Shown: piece after piece, positions 20,641 to 31,492 of the stretch
Layout: each line of letters begins with the position of its first letter
How positions within the stretch are numbered: the stretch's first letter is position 1
NCBI GenBank assembly: GCA_942159475.1
Contig: OW804095.1
Location: 146,920,314 to 146,984,313, forward strand
Origin: Sthenelais limicola
Lineage: Eukaryota; Annelida; Polychaeta; Phyllodocida; Sigalionidae
Direction: 5' to 3'
Length of the DNA: 64,000 bases
Made by a program: the position numbers and the translations under genes
The notes under the pieces: model-generated
What the model saw: the letters and a program-made list of their open reading frames with translations, nothing else
The model's database searches: none
Told to the model about the DNA's origin: nothing

Positions 20641-20800
20641 AGTCACGTGACTCTAGTCACATGACATACTTTAACATGGCGGCCGCGCTTGTTAACACGT
20701 GACTTCCGCCCAAGCCCCCACTTCCGCCTTTGTCTTCCCTGGTGCCCTCTGCTGTATAAAAAGGTAACCAGGAACAATGGGTGTTGCTATAAATAGTAAC
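20641..20800. promoter_or_regulatory. Promoter-like GC-rich patch: E-boxes, ETS-type words, YY1-type word, TATA
   Basis: The palindrome AGTCACGTGACT lies at 20641-20652, with a second CACGTGAC at 20697-20704. AACATGGCGGCCGC is at 20674-20687. ACTTCCGCC occurs twice (20702 and 20720), and TATAAAAAG is at 20755-20763. Such words cluster at animal promoters. A second TATAAATA at 20790 adds ambiguity about direction. No exon is visible on either side. Confidence 0.4.
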
Positions 20801-20984
20801 AGGTCTGGTGACAATAATTGCCGCTAGGAGTGTTACAACACACAACTAGCATTCCAAAATGATTCCATAAACACTCGTACCAAATTTCAACATTGAGAGT
20901 TTGTGCCTTTTCTTGCCCTGTCATGATTGGATTTTATTGCCAAATACCAGCTGTAACATTTGTATTGCGTGTCCTGCCCTTCTT

Positions 20985-21640
20985 CTACCTCACTCTCCCT
21001 ATGTTTCTCTCCTCCCCTCTACCTCCAGCTTTCTTGCTGTCTCCCTCCTTTCCTTTCTCTCCCACCCCCTCCCTATCTCCCCTCGTGCTCCTCTCACCCG
21101 CCCAACTACTCTCTCTTCCTCCTTTCCTCTCACTCTTCCTCCCTCTCTCTCTCTCTACCTCTCTCTCCTTCTCTCTCTCTCCCGTTTTACCTCCCACCTT
21201 TCCCGCTCTCTCTCCCTCTCTCTCTCTCTTCCCCTTCTCCCTCTCTCTCCCTCGCTCTCCATATCTACCCGTCTTTCTCCCTCCTTCCCTCCCTGTGACA
21301 CTCCCTCCCTTTATTCCCCTCTCCCTCCCGCTCCTTACCCGCTCTCTTCTTCTCTCTCTCTTCCCCTTCTCCCTCTCTCTCCCTCGCTCTCTATATCTAC
21401 CCGTCTTTCTCCCTCCTTCCCTCCCTGTCACACTCCCTCCCTTTATTCCCCCTCTCCCTCCCGCTCGTTCTCTCTCCTTACCCCCTCTCTTCTCTCTCTT
21501 CTCTCTCTTCCCCTTCTCCCTCTATCTCCCTCTCTGTTCGTAGCTCCTTCTCTCCTTCTGACCACCTCTCTCTCCCGCTCTCCCTCCCTCCTTTCCCCCT
21601 GTCTTCCTCTCCCCCTCTCCCCCTCTATGCCTCTCCCCCT
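20985..21640 (+). repeat. 650-bp homopyrimidine tract with internal ~137-bp tandem unit
   Basis: Nearly pure CT sequence of CTCCCT and CTCT units. A longer unit, marked by CTATATCTACCCGTCTTTCT (21389-21408; one base different at 21259-21278) and ACTCCCTCCCTTTATTCCCC, occurs twice about 130-137 bp apart. The long ORFs on both strands here (216, 291 and 148 codons) are low-complexity artefacts. The mirror-like purine/pyrimidine bias could support triplex DNA. Confidence 0.9.
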
Positions 21641-21776
21641 CTATGCCCCTTCTATCTCATACTACGCTCTTGTATTCTCTTTTTATCTCCTGATGTGTCA
21701 AATATCACTCAATTGCTCTCTACTACATCTTCTAATATTAACTATATCTAATGCATATTACTTAGAAATAAATTGA

Positions 21777-22236
21777 AATTAAAATTGGATTATATCTAAT
21801 TACATGTAATCCAATTCGTTAACTCTCATGACTCAAGACTCCGCTCATATGTCCAGGTTACATTAATTAATCATGTCTTAGTGCGGAAAGGAAAACATTA
21901 TAAATAAAACTGATTATAATCATATTTGTCAAGAGTGCAACATTTTCCTTCCCCTCCCGCTATCCTCTTTCCACGCAACATTCACACAAATACTTTAAAG
22001 CTCCTTTATTAACCAGATAAGAGCAAAATACACTGGAAAGAAACAAAGCCAAAACCCTGGGATGGCGGACAGATGTTCTGCCGTGGAAAAACGAAAATTA
22101 ATCTTCTTACACAGGTGCCAGTGTTTGCAATCCATGGTAAAATATTCTACTTCGGCACAAATAGTTTCTGTTGCTAATGCTTGATTAAATCTTGGCGAGT
22201 AACAGCGACAATCTGTAATAGAAGTTTGTCCAATAC
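21777..22236. other. No feature recognised
   Basis: AT-rich sequence. A 97-codon ORF on the minus strand (21995-22288) overlaps the F2 terminus and shows no domain. Confidence 0.45.
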
Positions 22237-22830
22237 GTGATGTGTTATGGGAAAATGAGTCACAAATCGCAAAATGGATATTTTTCAAAGTGTTTCATCA
22301 CAAGTCTTTAAATGGGTCAGAATTTCAGAAAATGTACAATTCAACTTCGCCAATCTTCTCAAATAACCCAAATTTCAGACGAAAATAAACTTCAAAATAC
22401 AGTTCAACCAAACCAACCACATAGCTAGCGTCAATGCAATTCTAAATACACTCGAATTTACCTAGTATTGTCCAAACTGCAGCCTATTTTAGCATAATTT
22501 ACTAAATGTGTACAGCTGCCAATTGTACATTTTCTAAAAATCTGACCCAAATTGGAATGTTTTCATTTTTGAAATGCTTAACGCCGTTTTAGGCATGAAT
22601 AGATTTACCAAACTTCAATATATATCCATTCATGTCTAAGGTCTTTTTATAGTGTATATTTAGCTACTTTACTTAAGTCAATGTCTACCCAGAAATATTG
22701 CAAACTTGTTTTTCAAAAATGATATCAAACTTAGAATATAGAAGTGGTTATTAGATGTCCTCTTTTAGTAAAGGACTCGTTTTGATCTCATCTTTTCAAA
22801 TATGATCATATCTCAAAATCCATAGTTTTT
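22237..22830 (-). mobile_element. F2 MITE interrupted by an F1 MITE
   Basis: It starts GTGATGTGTTATGGGAAAAT, continues to CACAAGTCTTTAAAT at 22313, is interrupted by F1 (22314-22548), and resumes with AAATTGGAATGTTTTCATTT. Removing F1 and one AAAT gives a continuous F2. The last 40 bases of the right terminus are missing. Confidence 0.85.
22314..22548 (-). mobile_element. F1 MITE (subfamily a) nested in F2
   Basis: It is bounded by GGGTCAGAATTTCAG and AAAAATCTGACCC, with AAAT duplicated at 22310-22313 and 22549-22552. The host F2 copy gives the pre-insertion sequence and confirms the 4-bp target duplication. Confidence 0.95.
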
Positions 22831-22849
22831 TCTAATGAATAGAAGATCT

Positions 22850-24700
22850 ATGTTTTGGGGGCATATTTAAAACGCCGCCGCCTCAATGGATGGACGTAGT
22901 TGCAAACATTTAAATAACCCACTGGAGACCTTAATAATGTGTATCCACTTTGTTTCTCGTAGAAGAACATCGTAGAAGAACATCGGTGGTTACATCGGTG
23001 GTAGTTGCGAACTACATGTATGTATTGTTTTTAGAAGGCCACAAAAAAATGTAGAATGGATGTGATGTGATTACTAGAATGTATTTATAATCATTAAATA
23101 AGAAACCATAACACTATTGCTGGGAAATTATCCCACAGAGGTGGTATGATATGACAACCATAATAGAGTAAATCAAAGTGTACGCTCTCAGAATTTAGAT
23201 AATTATAAAGTAGAGACATAACTGATGGATTAATGTAATGAGTAAAACTCACCAACAGAAGCAAAGAAATTGAATGTTATTGAATGATAATCGAATGGAT
23301 GTAATTAATTAATAGATTTTTCCATTGGCAAATGAGAATTATTGCATGTGATGTAAAACTTTGACCAATAAAATTTGTTAAAAAAAAACAAAACATTTTG
23401 AATTAGTTTATTGGCGCTGTGTTGATTCATCATGTTCCGGGCCCGTTTCATAAGAAATCCCTCCTTAAAAAGTCTTTCCATGGCTAATTGCCCTTGCTAA
23501 CGAGGGAATACACCTCCCCACCTTTAAATAACATAGGGCCCTCTCTAAGGTAGCAGAAGAAGCACTTCATTTAGGAGAGACTATTGGAAAGTGATCTGTA
23601 CAAGTGTATCAAAACAAACCAAATGATTTAGGATTAATATTAAAATACCTAAAGATACAATGAATTTTATATTTTGATATTATTGAACTCTTAGGAGGGA
23701 AATGAATAAACAAATAATAGTGATTCCGGTGTTGCATATTGCACATGGGTTTAGCGATTGCAGTGAGTGAGCATAGCAAACAAATACAATCACATAGCCC
23801 AAGTGTACTATAGAACATGGAGATCATCCCAGGGCAATTTTGTATTTATCATACTTTTCCCAATATTTAATGCGAAAAAATAGTAAAAATTCCATTGTAG
23901 CTGGTAATACAATTTTTTCTTTCACCATGTCCTTGCTCGTCGTGATGAGCTCTATGTTATTTCTATATTTGAATATTGTTATTCGATTCAATTTTTTCTC
24001 TCTTCTTGTATATTTGGAATATTTCTTGATCTAGTTGCGTAAACATGGCCTGTCTTGAATTGGACACAGTCCCGGGTGTATGGTATTATTTTATTTTGGT
24101 ATTATTTTATCCTATGGTGTAATAACCTCCTGGTTAGTGACTTTTTTATTATTCTTGGATATTCTGTAATTTTCTAATATTTCTAATATTTTTTATATTT
24201 GATTAAAGCAGCTTTTCTGTGAATAGTGTACCTGTTGCATAATGTCTAGCTGAATACAAATCTTAAAACAAACACAGGCTTTATTGCCTGCTGTTTGTGA
24301 TATCAGCACCAATTCTATAATCTATGACGTTCGATATTACCCGCTAGAAAGGGGTAATACATGAGCTCCTCTGTAAATAAGATAAGGCCGTCTCTAAGGT
24401 GAAGCCCTACATGAGCTGCTGGCTTATATATACAGCAATCTATAAACATAAGCTATGGAGACCAGAGTGACAGGGAAGCAGTGATGCATCTGAGTACACT
24501 AACACGATGTGACACTAAGGTCTAAGCATGGTGTATACATAGGATGAAACTGTCACTACCCATCTAGTGAGATATGGCTTTGACACCTACATTCACATTA
24601 CCCCATCTTAGAAAACTAAATCCATATTATCAGGTTATTGATTTGATTTATATTTAGTAAAGCGGCATTCCAGTTGTTTTTGCTGCAGGGCTAATATATC
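22850..24700. other. No feature recognised
   Basis: AT-rich sequence with a short direct duplication GTAGAAGAACATCG near 22960-22987. No ORF shows recognisable composition. Confidence 0.45.
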
Positions 24701-24705
24701 ATTTT

Positions 24706-25431
24706 TTCATATATGAAATTTCAAGACAACCATTAAGTATATATATATCCTTGTCTTTCGAAGGTCATCCTATGGAGTATATTTTAGTTACATTTGTGGT
24801 GCCGGCGGGAGTCAGGCCAGTACTGACTCTGTCCGGGACCATGGTTCCGGGTGTCCGGATGCTCTCCTTATGGGGACTAAGCCAGAACCAAAGTGGTGTT
24901 GGTGTTTGTGTATTCCAACAGAGGTCGTATGTACTCATTTACCCTGCATTTTATGTTACTTTTTTGTATTGACTCTTGTACTTCTTGATATTCTCTTGTA
25001 AACACCTTTTACTCTTGTTATGCTCTGCATTCTTATACCTTACTGCCACAAGTTGTAAGGGTTGGCAGAAGCTCTCCGAGCTCTAACGGCGGCAGGTGTT
25101 CTGAGGTGTAATAAAGGATTTGGCTGGCGAGGACCATAAGAACCTGGTTGTGTCATTATTTCTATCAAGTCTCATAGCCACTACGATATGAGGGAAATAG
25201 CCAGACACTACACTTTACTGGAAATTTCCCAACAAGAAATATTGCATAAGGAATATTAATATATTTTTTTCAAAAATTAAAATATCAAATCTAAAATATG
25301 GAAATACTTATTAAATGTTCTAATATTTACTATCACTGAAATCTGTTTGATCTCATTCTTGCAAATATGATGATATCACAAGATCCATTTTTCTGTGACT
25401 TGTAACTCTTTTTCCTCTAACATCCCCAGCA
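24706..25431 (-). mobile_element. F2 MITE split by a solo LTR
   Basis: F2 interior words run up to GGAGTATATTTTAGTTACATT at 24794 and resume with CTTTACTGGAAATTTCCCAA at 25213. The right end reads CTGTGACTTGTAACTCTTTT. The left terminus is degraded. Confidence 0.7.
24795..25212 (+). mobile_element. Solo LTR of a retrotransposon
   Basis: This 418-bp block is inserted in F2. It has short inverted ends TGTGGTG and CACTACA, flanked by CATT and CTTT; the F2 consensus at the site is CTTT, so one copy carries a change. It contains an AATAAAGG polyadenylation-type signal near 25111 followed by GAACCTGGTTGTGTCATTAT, the usual R-U5 order, and is more GC-rich at its 5' end (TGCCGGCGGGAGTC). No gag or pol is attached, which indicates LTR-LTR recombination. 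The 73-codon ORF here is incidental. Confidence 0.75.
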
Positions 25432-25439
25432 GAAATGAC

Positions 25440-25517
25440 AACATTCCTAGATTTTCAGAAAAAAAGACACTTTGAAAAATATCTATTTTGCGACTTGTAA
25501 CTTGTAACGTATCACAT
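25440..25517 (+). mobile_element. F2 MITE 3' fragment
   Basis: ACACTTTGAAAAATATCTATTTTGCGACTTG matches the last 60 bases of F2 in plus orientation, ending in a decayed GTATCACATC. It follows directly after the opposite-oriented copy. Confidence 0.55.
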
Positions 25518-25844
25518 CAACAAATGGTGGCTACCCTCCAAATGGAGGCACAAACGTTATAAAAGTGGAGAAATTATGAAGTTTTGGGAGAAAAACATCT
25601 AGTGAATACTAACCTAAATAAATAGAATAACCCAGTTTACTACGTTGTCTATTGGGACCCGCTCCATAAACAATCCTAACTTAGTATTTTCCTTTCTTAG
25701 CTACCTTTCCTTTCTAAGCAGCTGGTTAGGACATTTTAGGGAAGGAATTCGCTATACAGACAATGCTAATTGTCACTCCTACTGTACAAATTTCCTACCT
25801 AAGCCAAGAAAAATAGCTTAGCAAGAAACATTTGTACTGAGAAT

Positions 25845-25945
25845 ATTTTTTTTTTTCATTCAAAATATTTATACAGCCAATTCTTCTGTTAGAAGGATTT
25901 ACAAGGAACTAACATATAGTATAAACCATGAACTTCCGCCAGGGG
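25845..25945 (-). repeat. Poly-T led retroposon-like 3' end
   Basis: A 13-base T run is followed by CATTCAAAATATTTATACAG. Read on the minus strand this is an A tail preceded by an A/T-rich signal. The family is not identified. Confidence 0.35.
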
Positions 25946-26942
25946 CTGTTGTTAGTGCAGTGTTGATGATAGAAAGGTAGGAAGGAGAGGGTGCATGAGT
26001 GACCGATATTGGTTAGAGAAGAAAGTTGATAGATGTCCCTATAGGTAGTTGCAGTAAATAAGGCCCATGACATGGACACTTATAGAAATATAAAATTCTA
26101 CCCTTTAATTCGGAATGTGTTAATTACAATTTGGTATATTTATAATTCTAGAGCCAAACTTGAAATTTAAATTGTTTCTTAAAAATTGAAATGACTGATG
26201 TAACCATGGCAACCAACTAAGCATACCTATTCTCCATTATTGGTAATGTCATCCATCTGGCCTATTTGGGGCTATATTCGCCATTTAACTAGTATTCCAA
26301 TTGTGTTTACATTAGTTTAATTTGCTTTCATTTCTTCCTAGAGCCAATTATTTGAGAATTTGATTTCTACAGTACATAATGTTATCAATGGAATTTGGAC
26401 AACAGCCTTATAAAATAATCTGGGTGGTCTATAATTCTGATGATAGACAAGCTGTTTGCTCATCCCTGATGTCTCCCAAAACCATGCCGAATTTGGTCAT
26501 TTTTTACCATTTCGACCCTTGACTCATACATGTGATATATCAACAGATGCGGAAATTCGTTTACCACAACTTGCAGAGATGAAATTAATTTTCATTAATT
26601 ATTCCTGAAATGGGAGAGATTCGATTGCCACAAGGTCCTTATGTTTTTACAATTTCAAACTTTTTCAGAATCTGTTGCCATGGTAACTTGACCATCAAAC
26701 ATAATTTCTAAGAAGTGACAGTTGTACCAAACTTTTCCCCACATTGTAAGCTCTGATAATATATACTCTTTCAGAACTCGTATAAAAAAAATAAAAAGTT
26801 ATCAGGGTTCAATTGGAGGGATGTCTGGAAACATAATGTTTATGGGCCTTATTTAACGGTTTGGGCTATAGATATGATAAGTTAAGATGAAAAGAATAAG
26901 ATAATCTGTTCAAGTCAGTCTAATCAATGTTTTATGCAACAG

Positions 26943-27085
26943 GCCCCTGCACCCGAGAGGTGGAAACAAGCTCCAGTGACTGATGACCCTGGGAAGCCTT
27001 GCCTACCACCCTACCTGCCTCCTCCTCCCGGGCGTCCCCGGATGTCAACAGGCGTCTACCAACACCAGACAATGCCCTGGAGGAG
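26943..27085 (+). other. Candidate coding exon in a GC-rich island
   Basis: It is preceded by TAATCAATGTTTTATGCAACAG, a possible branch point and acceptor. It is open from the first base for 47 codons and ends at GGAG followed by GTAGCT, a possible donor. The translation is proline-rich (starting APAPERWKQAPVTDDPGK, later PPYLPPPPGRPRM). Local GC is well above the surroundings. I do not recognise the peptide, and similar-length ORFs exist in the other frames, so coding is only a possibility. Confidence 0.2.
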
Positions 27086-27203
27086 GTAGCTGGCAGGAGG
27101 TTGGAAGGAAGGAAGCCATGATTCCAGGAGGACGAGGTCATGATATGGGGCATGTCCCGTCCGGTCTAGATAGCAGCCGCTGATAAGGACAATGGAGTCT
27201 GTA

Positions 27204-27640
27204 TTAAAGCTGCCTTCACAGCTATTATGACTAACCAAATCTTACTGAATCTACTCATATTATGACTTATAGGACTGAATTTATCAATATTCTGCTGCTG
27301 TTATATGTTTATACAAGTATTTGAAGTAGAGACAGTCAAGAGAAAACAACCTTTGGTAAGCATTGAAGAAACTTGGTAGATGTTCCTAGCTATGATAAGT
27401 TAAGATGAAAATAATAAGATAATCTGTCCATAAGTGCAGTCATCATAATACAGGATTTAGGGGGCAGGGGGAGGGGGGGGGGCATCAAATACAAATACAA
27501 AGGACATTTTAGAAGCCTTGTAGCAAAAAGAACTTTACAGAATCCTCAAAAATTAAAATCAAATGTCTTTTGGGTTGGAAAAGAATGAAAAATGAAAGAA
27601 AATATTTTGTATTTTTAACTGGGTTAAGTGAGAGTGAAAC
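27204..27640 (+). repeat. F10 repeat copy
   Basis: TTAAAGCTGCCTTCACAGCTATTA begins it. TACTCATATTATGACTTA, ATTCTGCTGCTGTTATATG and TTTTAGAAGCCTTGTAGC match 17690-17960 and 27640-27822. A G run lies at 27456-27481. Confidence 0.55.
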
Positions 27641-27822
27641 TTTAAATATGCATATTCAGCTATTATAACAGCCAATATCTTATATAAATTACCCATATCA
27701 TCAGTTTTAAGAGTGCGTTCATCAATATTCTGCTGCTGTTATATGTTTATTAAAGATTATAGAGTTGAATCGCCCAAGAGAAAATGTTGCTTTAAATAAT
27801 ATCTGGGAATGCAGCTTTAAGA
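27641..27822 (+). repeat. Second F10 repeat copy, shorter
   Basis: It starts AACTTTAAATATGCATATTC and shares ATTCTGCTGCTGTTATATG and AAGAGAAAATGTTGCTTTAA with the previous copy. It ends GGGAATGCAGCTTTAAG. The end word also forms the unit of the minisatellite at 30144-30352. Confidence 0.5.
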
Positions 27823-27908
27823 CAAAAATGTAAGGAAAGCAATAAAACCTAGAGCAGATTTTTCACGAGAGAACATCATTTTTGGAATGTGTTAATAAAC
27901 CTGAATAT

Positions 27909-28144
27909 GGGTCAGATTTTCATAAAATGTACAATTTGTCTTCAGCAATCCTTTCAAACAACACAAATTTAGGACAATAATAATGTTCAAAATTCAGTTT
28001 AACACAACCAAAAAGATTGTTTGAATCAAGGCAATACCAAATATAGTCAGATATACCCAGTTTTGACCATTTTTCAGTCTAATTTTAGCAGAATATACTA
28101 AATATGTACAGCTGCCAATTGTACATTTTCTGAAAATCTGACCC
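27909..28144 (-). mobile_element. F1 MITE (subfamily c)
   Basis: Ends GGGTCAGATTTTCAT and GAAAATCTGACCC are flanked by ATAT on both sides. The interior AACCAAAAAGATTGTTTGAA is shared with the copy at 54459-54695 and separates a third subfamily. Confidence 0.9.
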
Positions 28145-28616
28145 ATATCTATTCAGATGATCTACAACCCTCCTTTAGCGTTCTATTTAGTGACCCTTAC
28201 ACGTTTTACCTGTGGTTTTGGCTTCATCCTATGGTTACTGGCAGTGTAAATTAAATACCAAACTAAATGTAACATGTCAACTCCTAACTCTGTGTCAGGA
28301 GCACCTCCTAGCAACATGACTGTGATAAAACTAAAAGGTGAGGTTACATCAGGCTATTCCACATTACCATAGCAACCATAATGGTAGCTGGGCAGGTTCA
28401 GGTGGAACTAGAAGACTAGTTTGGTCTTCATGTGTATCATTTGTATCCTTTTTATATTGTCATATATCTGTGGATGTATAGAGTAGGAGAGAAAAAGGCA
28501 AGTTCATTGAATAGAAACAAATGACGTTGGTTAGTGACGAAAACGCTCGGATGTTATGAAGTTAAAATAGGATTGAGAGTGTAACCTATATCAAGAACCA
28601 CTGTGAGTGAATATAT
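28145..28616. other. No feature recognised
   Basis: AT-rich sequence with no open frame of interest and no visible repeats. Confidence 0.4.
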
Positions 28617-28838
28617 GGGTAAGATGTACAATTGGCAACTCTACAAATTTAGAAGAAAATTTAAATGAAAATTTAAATGAAGAATACCGGGTATATCTGA
28701 GTATATTTGGTATCACACTGATTTAAAGTATCAGTTCTGTTATGTTAAACTCCATTTTGTAGCTCATTTGTGTCTTAAACGTGGGTTATTTGAGAGGATT
28801 GTTGAAGGCGAATTGTACATTTTCTAAAAATCTGACCC
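28617..28838 (+). mobile_element. F1 MITE (subfamily b) with shortened left end
   Basis: The left terminus GGGTAAGATGTACAATTGGC has lost about 18 bases of the inverted repeat, while the right end TAAAAATCTGACCC is whole. ATAT is duplicated on both sides, so the loss came after insertion. Confidence 0.85.
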
Positions 28839-28841
28839 ATA

Positions 28842-29051
28842 TACAATTCACCCTCCCCACTCCTCTCAATTATCCCAACTTCAAGACACAACTGATGTTT
28901 GAACTACCGTTCAACATAAACAATCAGTTTTCCTTGTTCAACACAATAACAAAAGTATTTAGATCTATCTAGTCTTTATTGTTTGTTAACCCGATTTAGG
29001 AACATTTACATGTCGAGCTGCCGATTGTACCTTTTCTGATGATCTGAACCA
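28842..29051 (-). mobile_element. Decayed F1 fragment abutting the previous copy
   Basis: TACAATTCACCCTCCCCACT, CTCAATTATCCCAACTTCAA and the final GATTGTACCTTTTCTGATGA follow F1 minus-strand order. The left terminal repeat is missing where it meets the neighbouring element. Confidence 0.65.
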
Positions 29052-29099
29052 CATGTAAATTTATGTAAATGAATGGGTGCTGGATGTTATAGAGCTTAA

Positions 29100-29334
29100 G
29101 GGTCAGATTTTCAGAAAATGTACAATTGGCAGCTCTACTGATTTAGCAAATTATCCTAAATTAGGCTGAAAAATGATGAATATCTGGTATATCTGAGTAT
29201 ACTTGGTATCGCATTGATTTAAAGTATAAGTTCTGTTATGTTTGACTGCATTTTGAAGCTCATTTCTGGCTTAAATGTGGGTTATTTGAGAGCATTGGTG
29301 ATGTCAAATTGTACATTTTCTGAAAATCTGACCC
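29100..29334 (+). mobile_element. F1 MITE (subfamily b), TTAA flanks
   Basis: Ends GGGTCAGATTTTCAG and GAAAATCTGACCC are intact. The 4-bp duplication is TTAA (29096-29099 and 29335-29338). The interior contains AAAGTATAAGTTCTGTTATG. Confidence 0.92.
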
Positions 29335-29463
29335 TTAAGTAGTAACATGAGGGGGTGGGTAGTAGATAATCTGATTAGGTATTCAGGTTCATTACCACAT
29401 TCCAAGAAGGGTGTCCTCTTTGTGAAAACATTTGCTCTAGCTTATATTGGTTTCCTTATATAT

Positions 29464-29540
29464 GTGATATGCCACAGAAAATTAAGCCTGAAATGGCTTT
29501 TGAGACAATATCATTTTTAAAATTTGTGAAATATAAAATG
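29464..29540 (+). mobile_element. F2 MITE 5' fragment
   Basis: GTGATATGCCACAGAAAATT, then GGCTTTTGAGACAATATCAT, is a decayed start of F2. Confidence 0.4.
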
Positions 29541-29548
29541 TATTTCTG

Positions 29549-29953
29549 TATTTCACCCTCGATATGCTCAGCCCATAGAGACACAATAGACACTGTATAT
29601 TGTTTACCTGGTCAGTAACTGAAGCGACATTGCACATGGGCAATACACGGTCGACCTAGTTTTTTGTACACTTTGCGCATGCATGTATTCTGATCTTTGC
29701 CAGTTCCGGTCCTTCTTCGGAGCCAGGTTTTCGAAGCGAATCAAGCGAAAGAACTAATGATTTACAATTTATTTCTCAAAATCGCTCTAGATCATGTTAA
29801 TTTAACATTAGTTCAGTGTGTGGGGTGAAATAAACACAGAACAACCCTTGGATTCTCGGCATCATGAATATTAAGTTGCAGGACTACCGTCCCTTGACCG
29901 TCATCGGTGAATATTGACTCCCACCTCGAATCCCGGGTAGTTCTGTGTTTATA
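29549..29953 (+). repeat. F5 dispersed repeat, copy 1
   Basis: It is about 405 bp, starting TTTCACCCTCGATATGCTCA and ending CCGGGTAGTTCTGTG. It matches 37897-38308 along its whole length. Internally GGGTGAAATAAACACAGAAC is the inverse of the outer start, and ACAGAACAACCC pairs with GGGTAGTTCTGT at the end, so the repeat contains two sets of inverted ends. Confidence 0.85.
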
Positions 29954-30143
29954 TTTCATGTTTAATTTGATACTGTTCACCTGGTGAATAGCAAGGTGTA
30001 AGGAGGGGGAGTGAGTTTGCATGGTAGCAAATCGGATATGTACTCCTGACTTCTGTGTGACCTTCACACAAGATTGTATAGTAGGAACCCACTCCAGCGG
30101 TGGGTGATTGATTCTCCCTTCATCATGGAGTAATAACCATAAA

Positions 30144-30352
30144 TGAAGCTTTAACTGAGAATCCAGCTTCAAATAATAATTCAGCTTTAACTGAGAATCC
30201 AGCTTCAAATAATAATGCAGCTTTAACTGGGAATGCAGCTTTAACTGGGAATGCCGCTTTGACTGGGAATGCAGCTTTAACTAGGAATGCCGCTTTAACT
30301 GGGAATGCAGCTTTAACTGGGTATGCAGCTTCAACTGGGAATACAGCTTTAA
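30144..30352. repeat. 18-bp minisatellite
   Basis: About 12 units of CTTTAACTGGGAATGCAG type. The first four appear as 36-bp double units containing CAAATAATAATTCAG or CAAATAATAATGCAG. On the minus strand the six-codon repeat (QLKLHS) stays open over much of 29813-30469, which explains the long ORFs there. The unit resembles the F10 end GGGAATGCAGCTTTAA. Confidence 0.9.
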
Positions 30353-30359
30353 TATTTCC

Positions 30360-31209
30360 CTGAAAACCTTCATCAACTCCACCAAAGCCAATGATTGTTT
30401 TAGCCCTGAGTCCTTGATCAGGTCCGCCCCCATGTTACTATACACAGCTCCACCCTTCCAACCACACATCTACGTTAATCCCGTATGTGACCATGGTAAC
30501 CAGGTGTAAGTGGTGACATGCAGGAGTACCAGACACCAAGGCACCTCAGCTTCCTCCAGGGTCTGATTGGTTAATATGTGGGAGAAACTTGGGAAAAAAA
30601 CCCAGTTCAAACTAAAGAGACAGTTGCCTCTAAGTTCCTGTTTAGTGGGAAGTTTGGTTAAATTTCAACCATATGCCAAACCATTTCAGTGTTTAAAGTG
30701 ACACTTGCCGCTCTACTCCTGATTTTGGGGACTTATGCTTGAATTTCAACAATGTTCTAGATCAGTATGCCATTAACCAATACCTGGGAGCATTAATCTA
30801 TGAAATACATGTATTTGAAATATACATGTCATGGGGAGTCATGGAAAAACAATGCCCGCCTGTTGAGGTGTAAATTACGCAATTCACCTTGTATGAAGGA
30901 GGTGTTTAGAGATGAGATATGTTTAATGAATATATGAGATATGAGATATGTTCAATGAATGAATATAAATCATGCAAGTATCATTGCACCATAGAACATT
31001 AACAAAATGTACTATTGCATTAGATCAAATTTCGCCTGGTTATCCCCTAGCTAGTACAGTCCATCGGGCATTGACCAATAGGAAGCTTCTAAATGAAAAC
31101 GCTATACGATGGTCAGATTTCACTCTGTTCCAGGGTGTACAACCCCCGATCATGATATAAAATGCATCCCTGATCACAGTAACAAAGGATTAAGGTACCC
31201 TCTTCAGTG
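30360..31209. other. No feature recognised
   Basis: Contains a short tandem ATATGAGATATG near 30933-30950. No coding or repeat signal is seen. Confidence 0.4.
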
Positions 31210-31430
31210 CAACGGTTGATACTTTCGTTTCTAAGCTCATGTTATAGAGTAAATTTAACTAATCAACTAGTAATTGTCCACCTAGAAATATTGCAAACTT
31301 TCTTTTCTAACATAAACTATAGAAATATATTTAATTTCCTAAATATTTACTTCCACATAATCTGAACTTTTCTTATATCAAGATATCTCAAAATCCATAT
31401 TTTTCGACCATAAACTTTAGGAAACTTGCA
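31210..31430 (-). mobile_element. F2 MITE interior fragment
   Basis: TAGTAATTGTCCACCTAGAA, ATATTGCAAACTTTCTTTTC and ATCTCAAAATCCATATTTTT follow F2 minus-strand order. Both ends are degraded. Confidence 0.6.
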
Positions 31431-31492
31431 AAAACGTGAATGCAAAAAATGAGCACCAACTGAAGCTTTCCAATGAAAGGAGCAGCGCAGGT

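Noticed and set aside
20893..21776. Long plus-strand ORFs of 216 and 291 codons and a 148-codon minus ORF
   Set aside because: They only exist because a CT-rich tract lacks stop codons; the translations are Ser/Leu/Pro or Arg/Glu/Gly repeats without domains.
24751..24972. 73-codon ORF with a plausible-looking translation
   Set aside because: It spans the F2/solo LTR junction, so it is not a gene.
29813..30469. 131- and 62-codon minus-strand ORFs with QLKLHS repeats
   Set aside because: Explained by the 18-bp minisatellite, whose length is a multiple of three.
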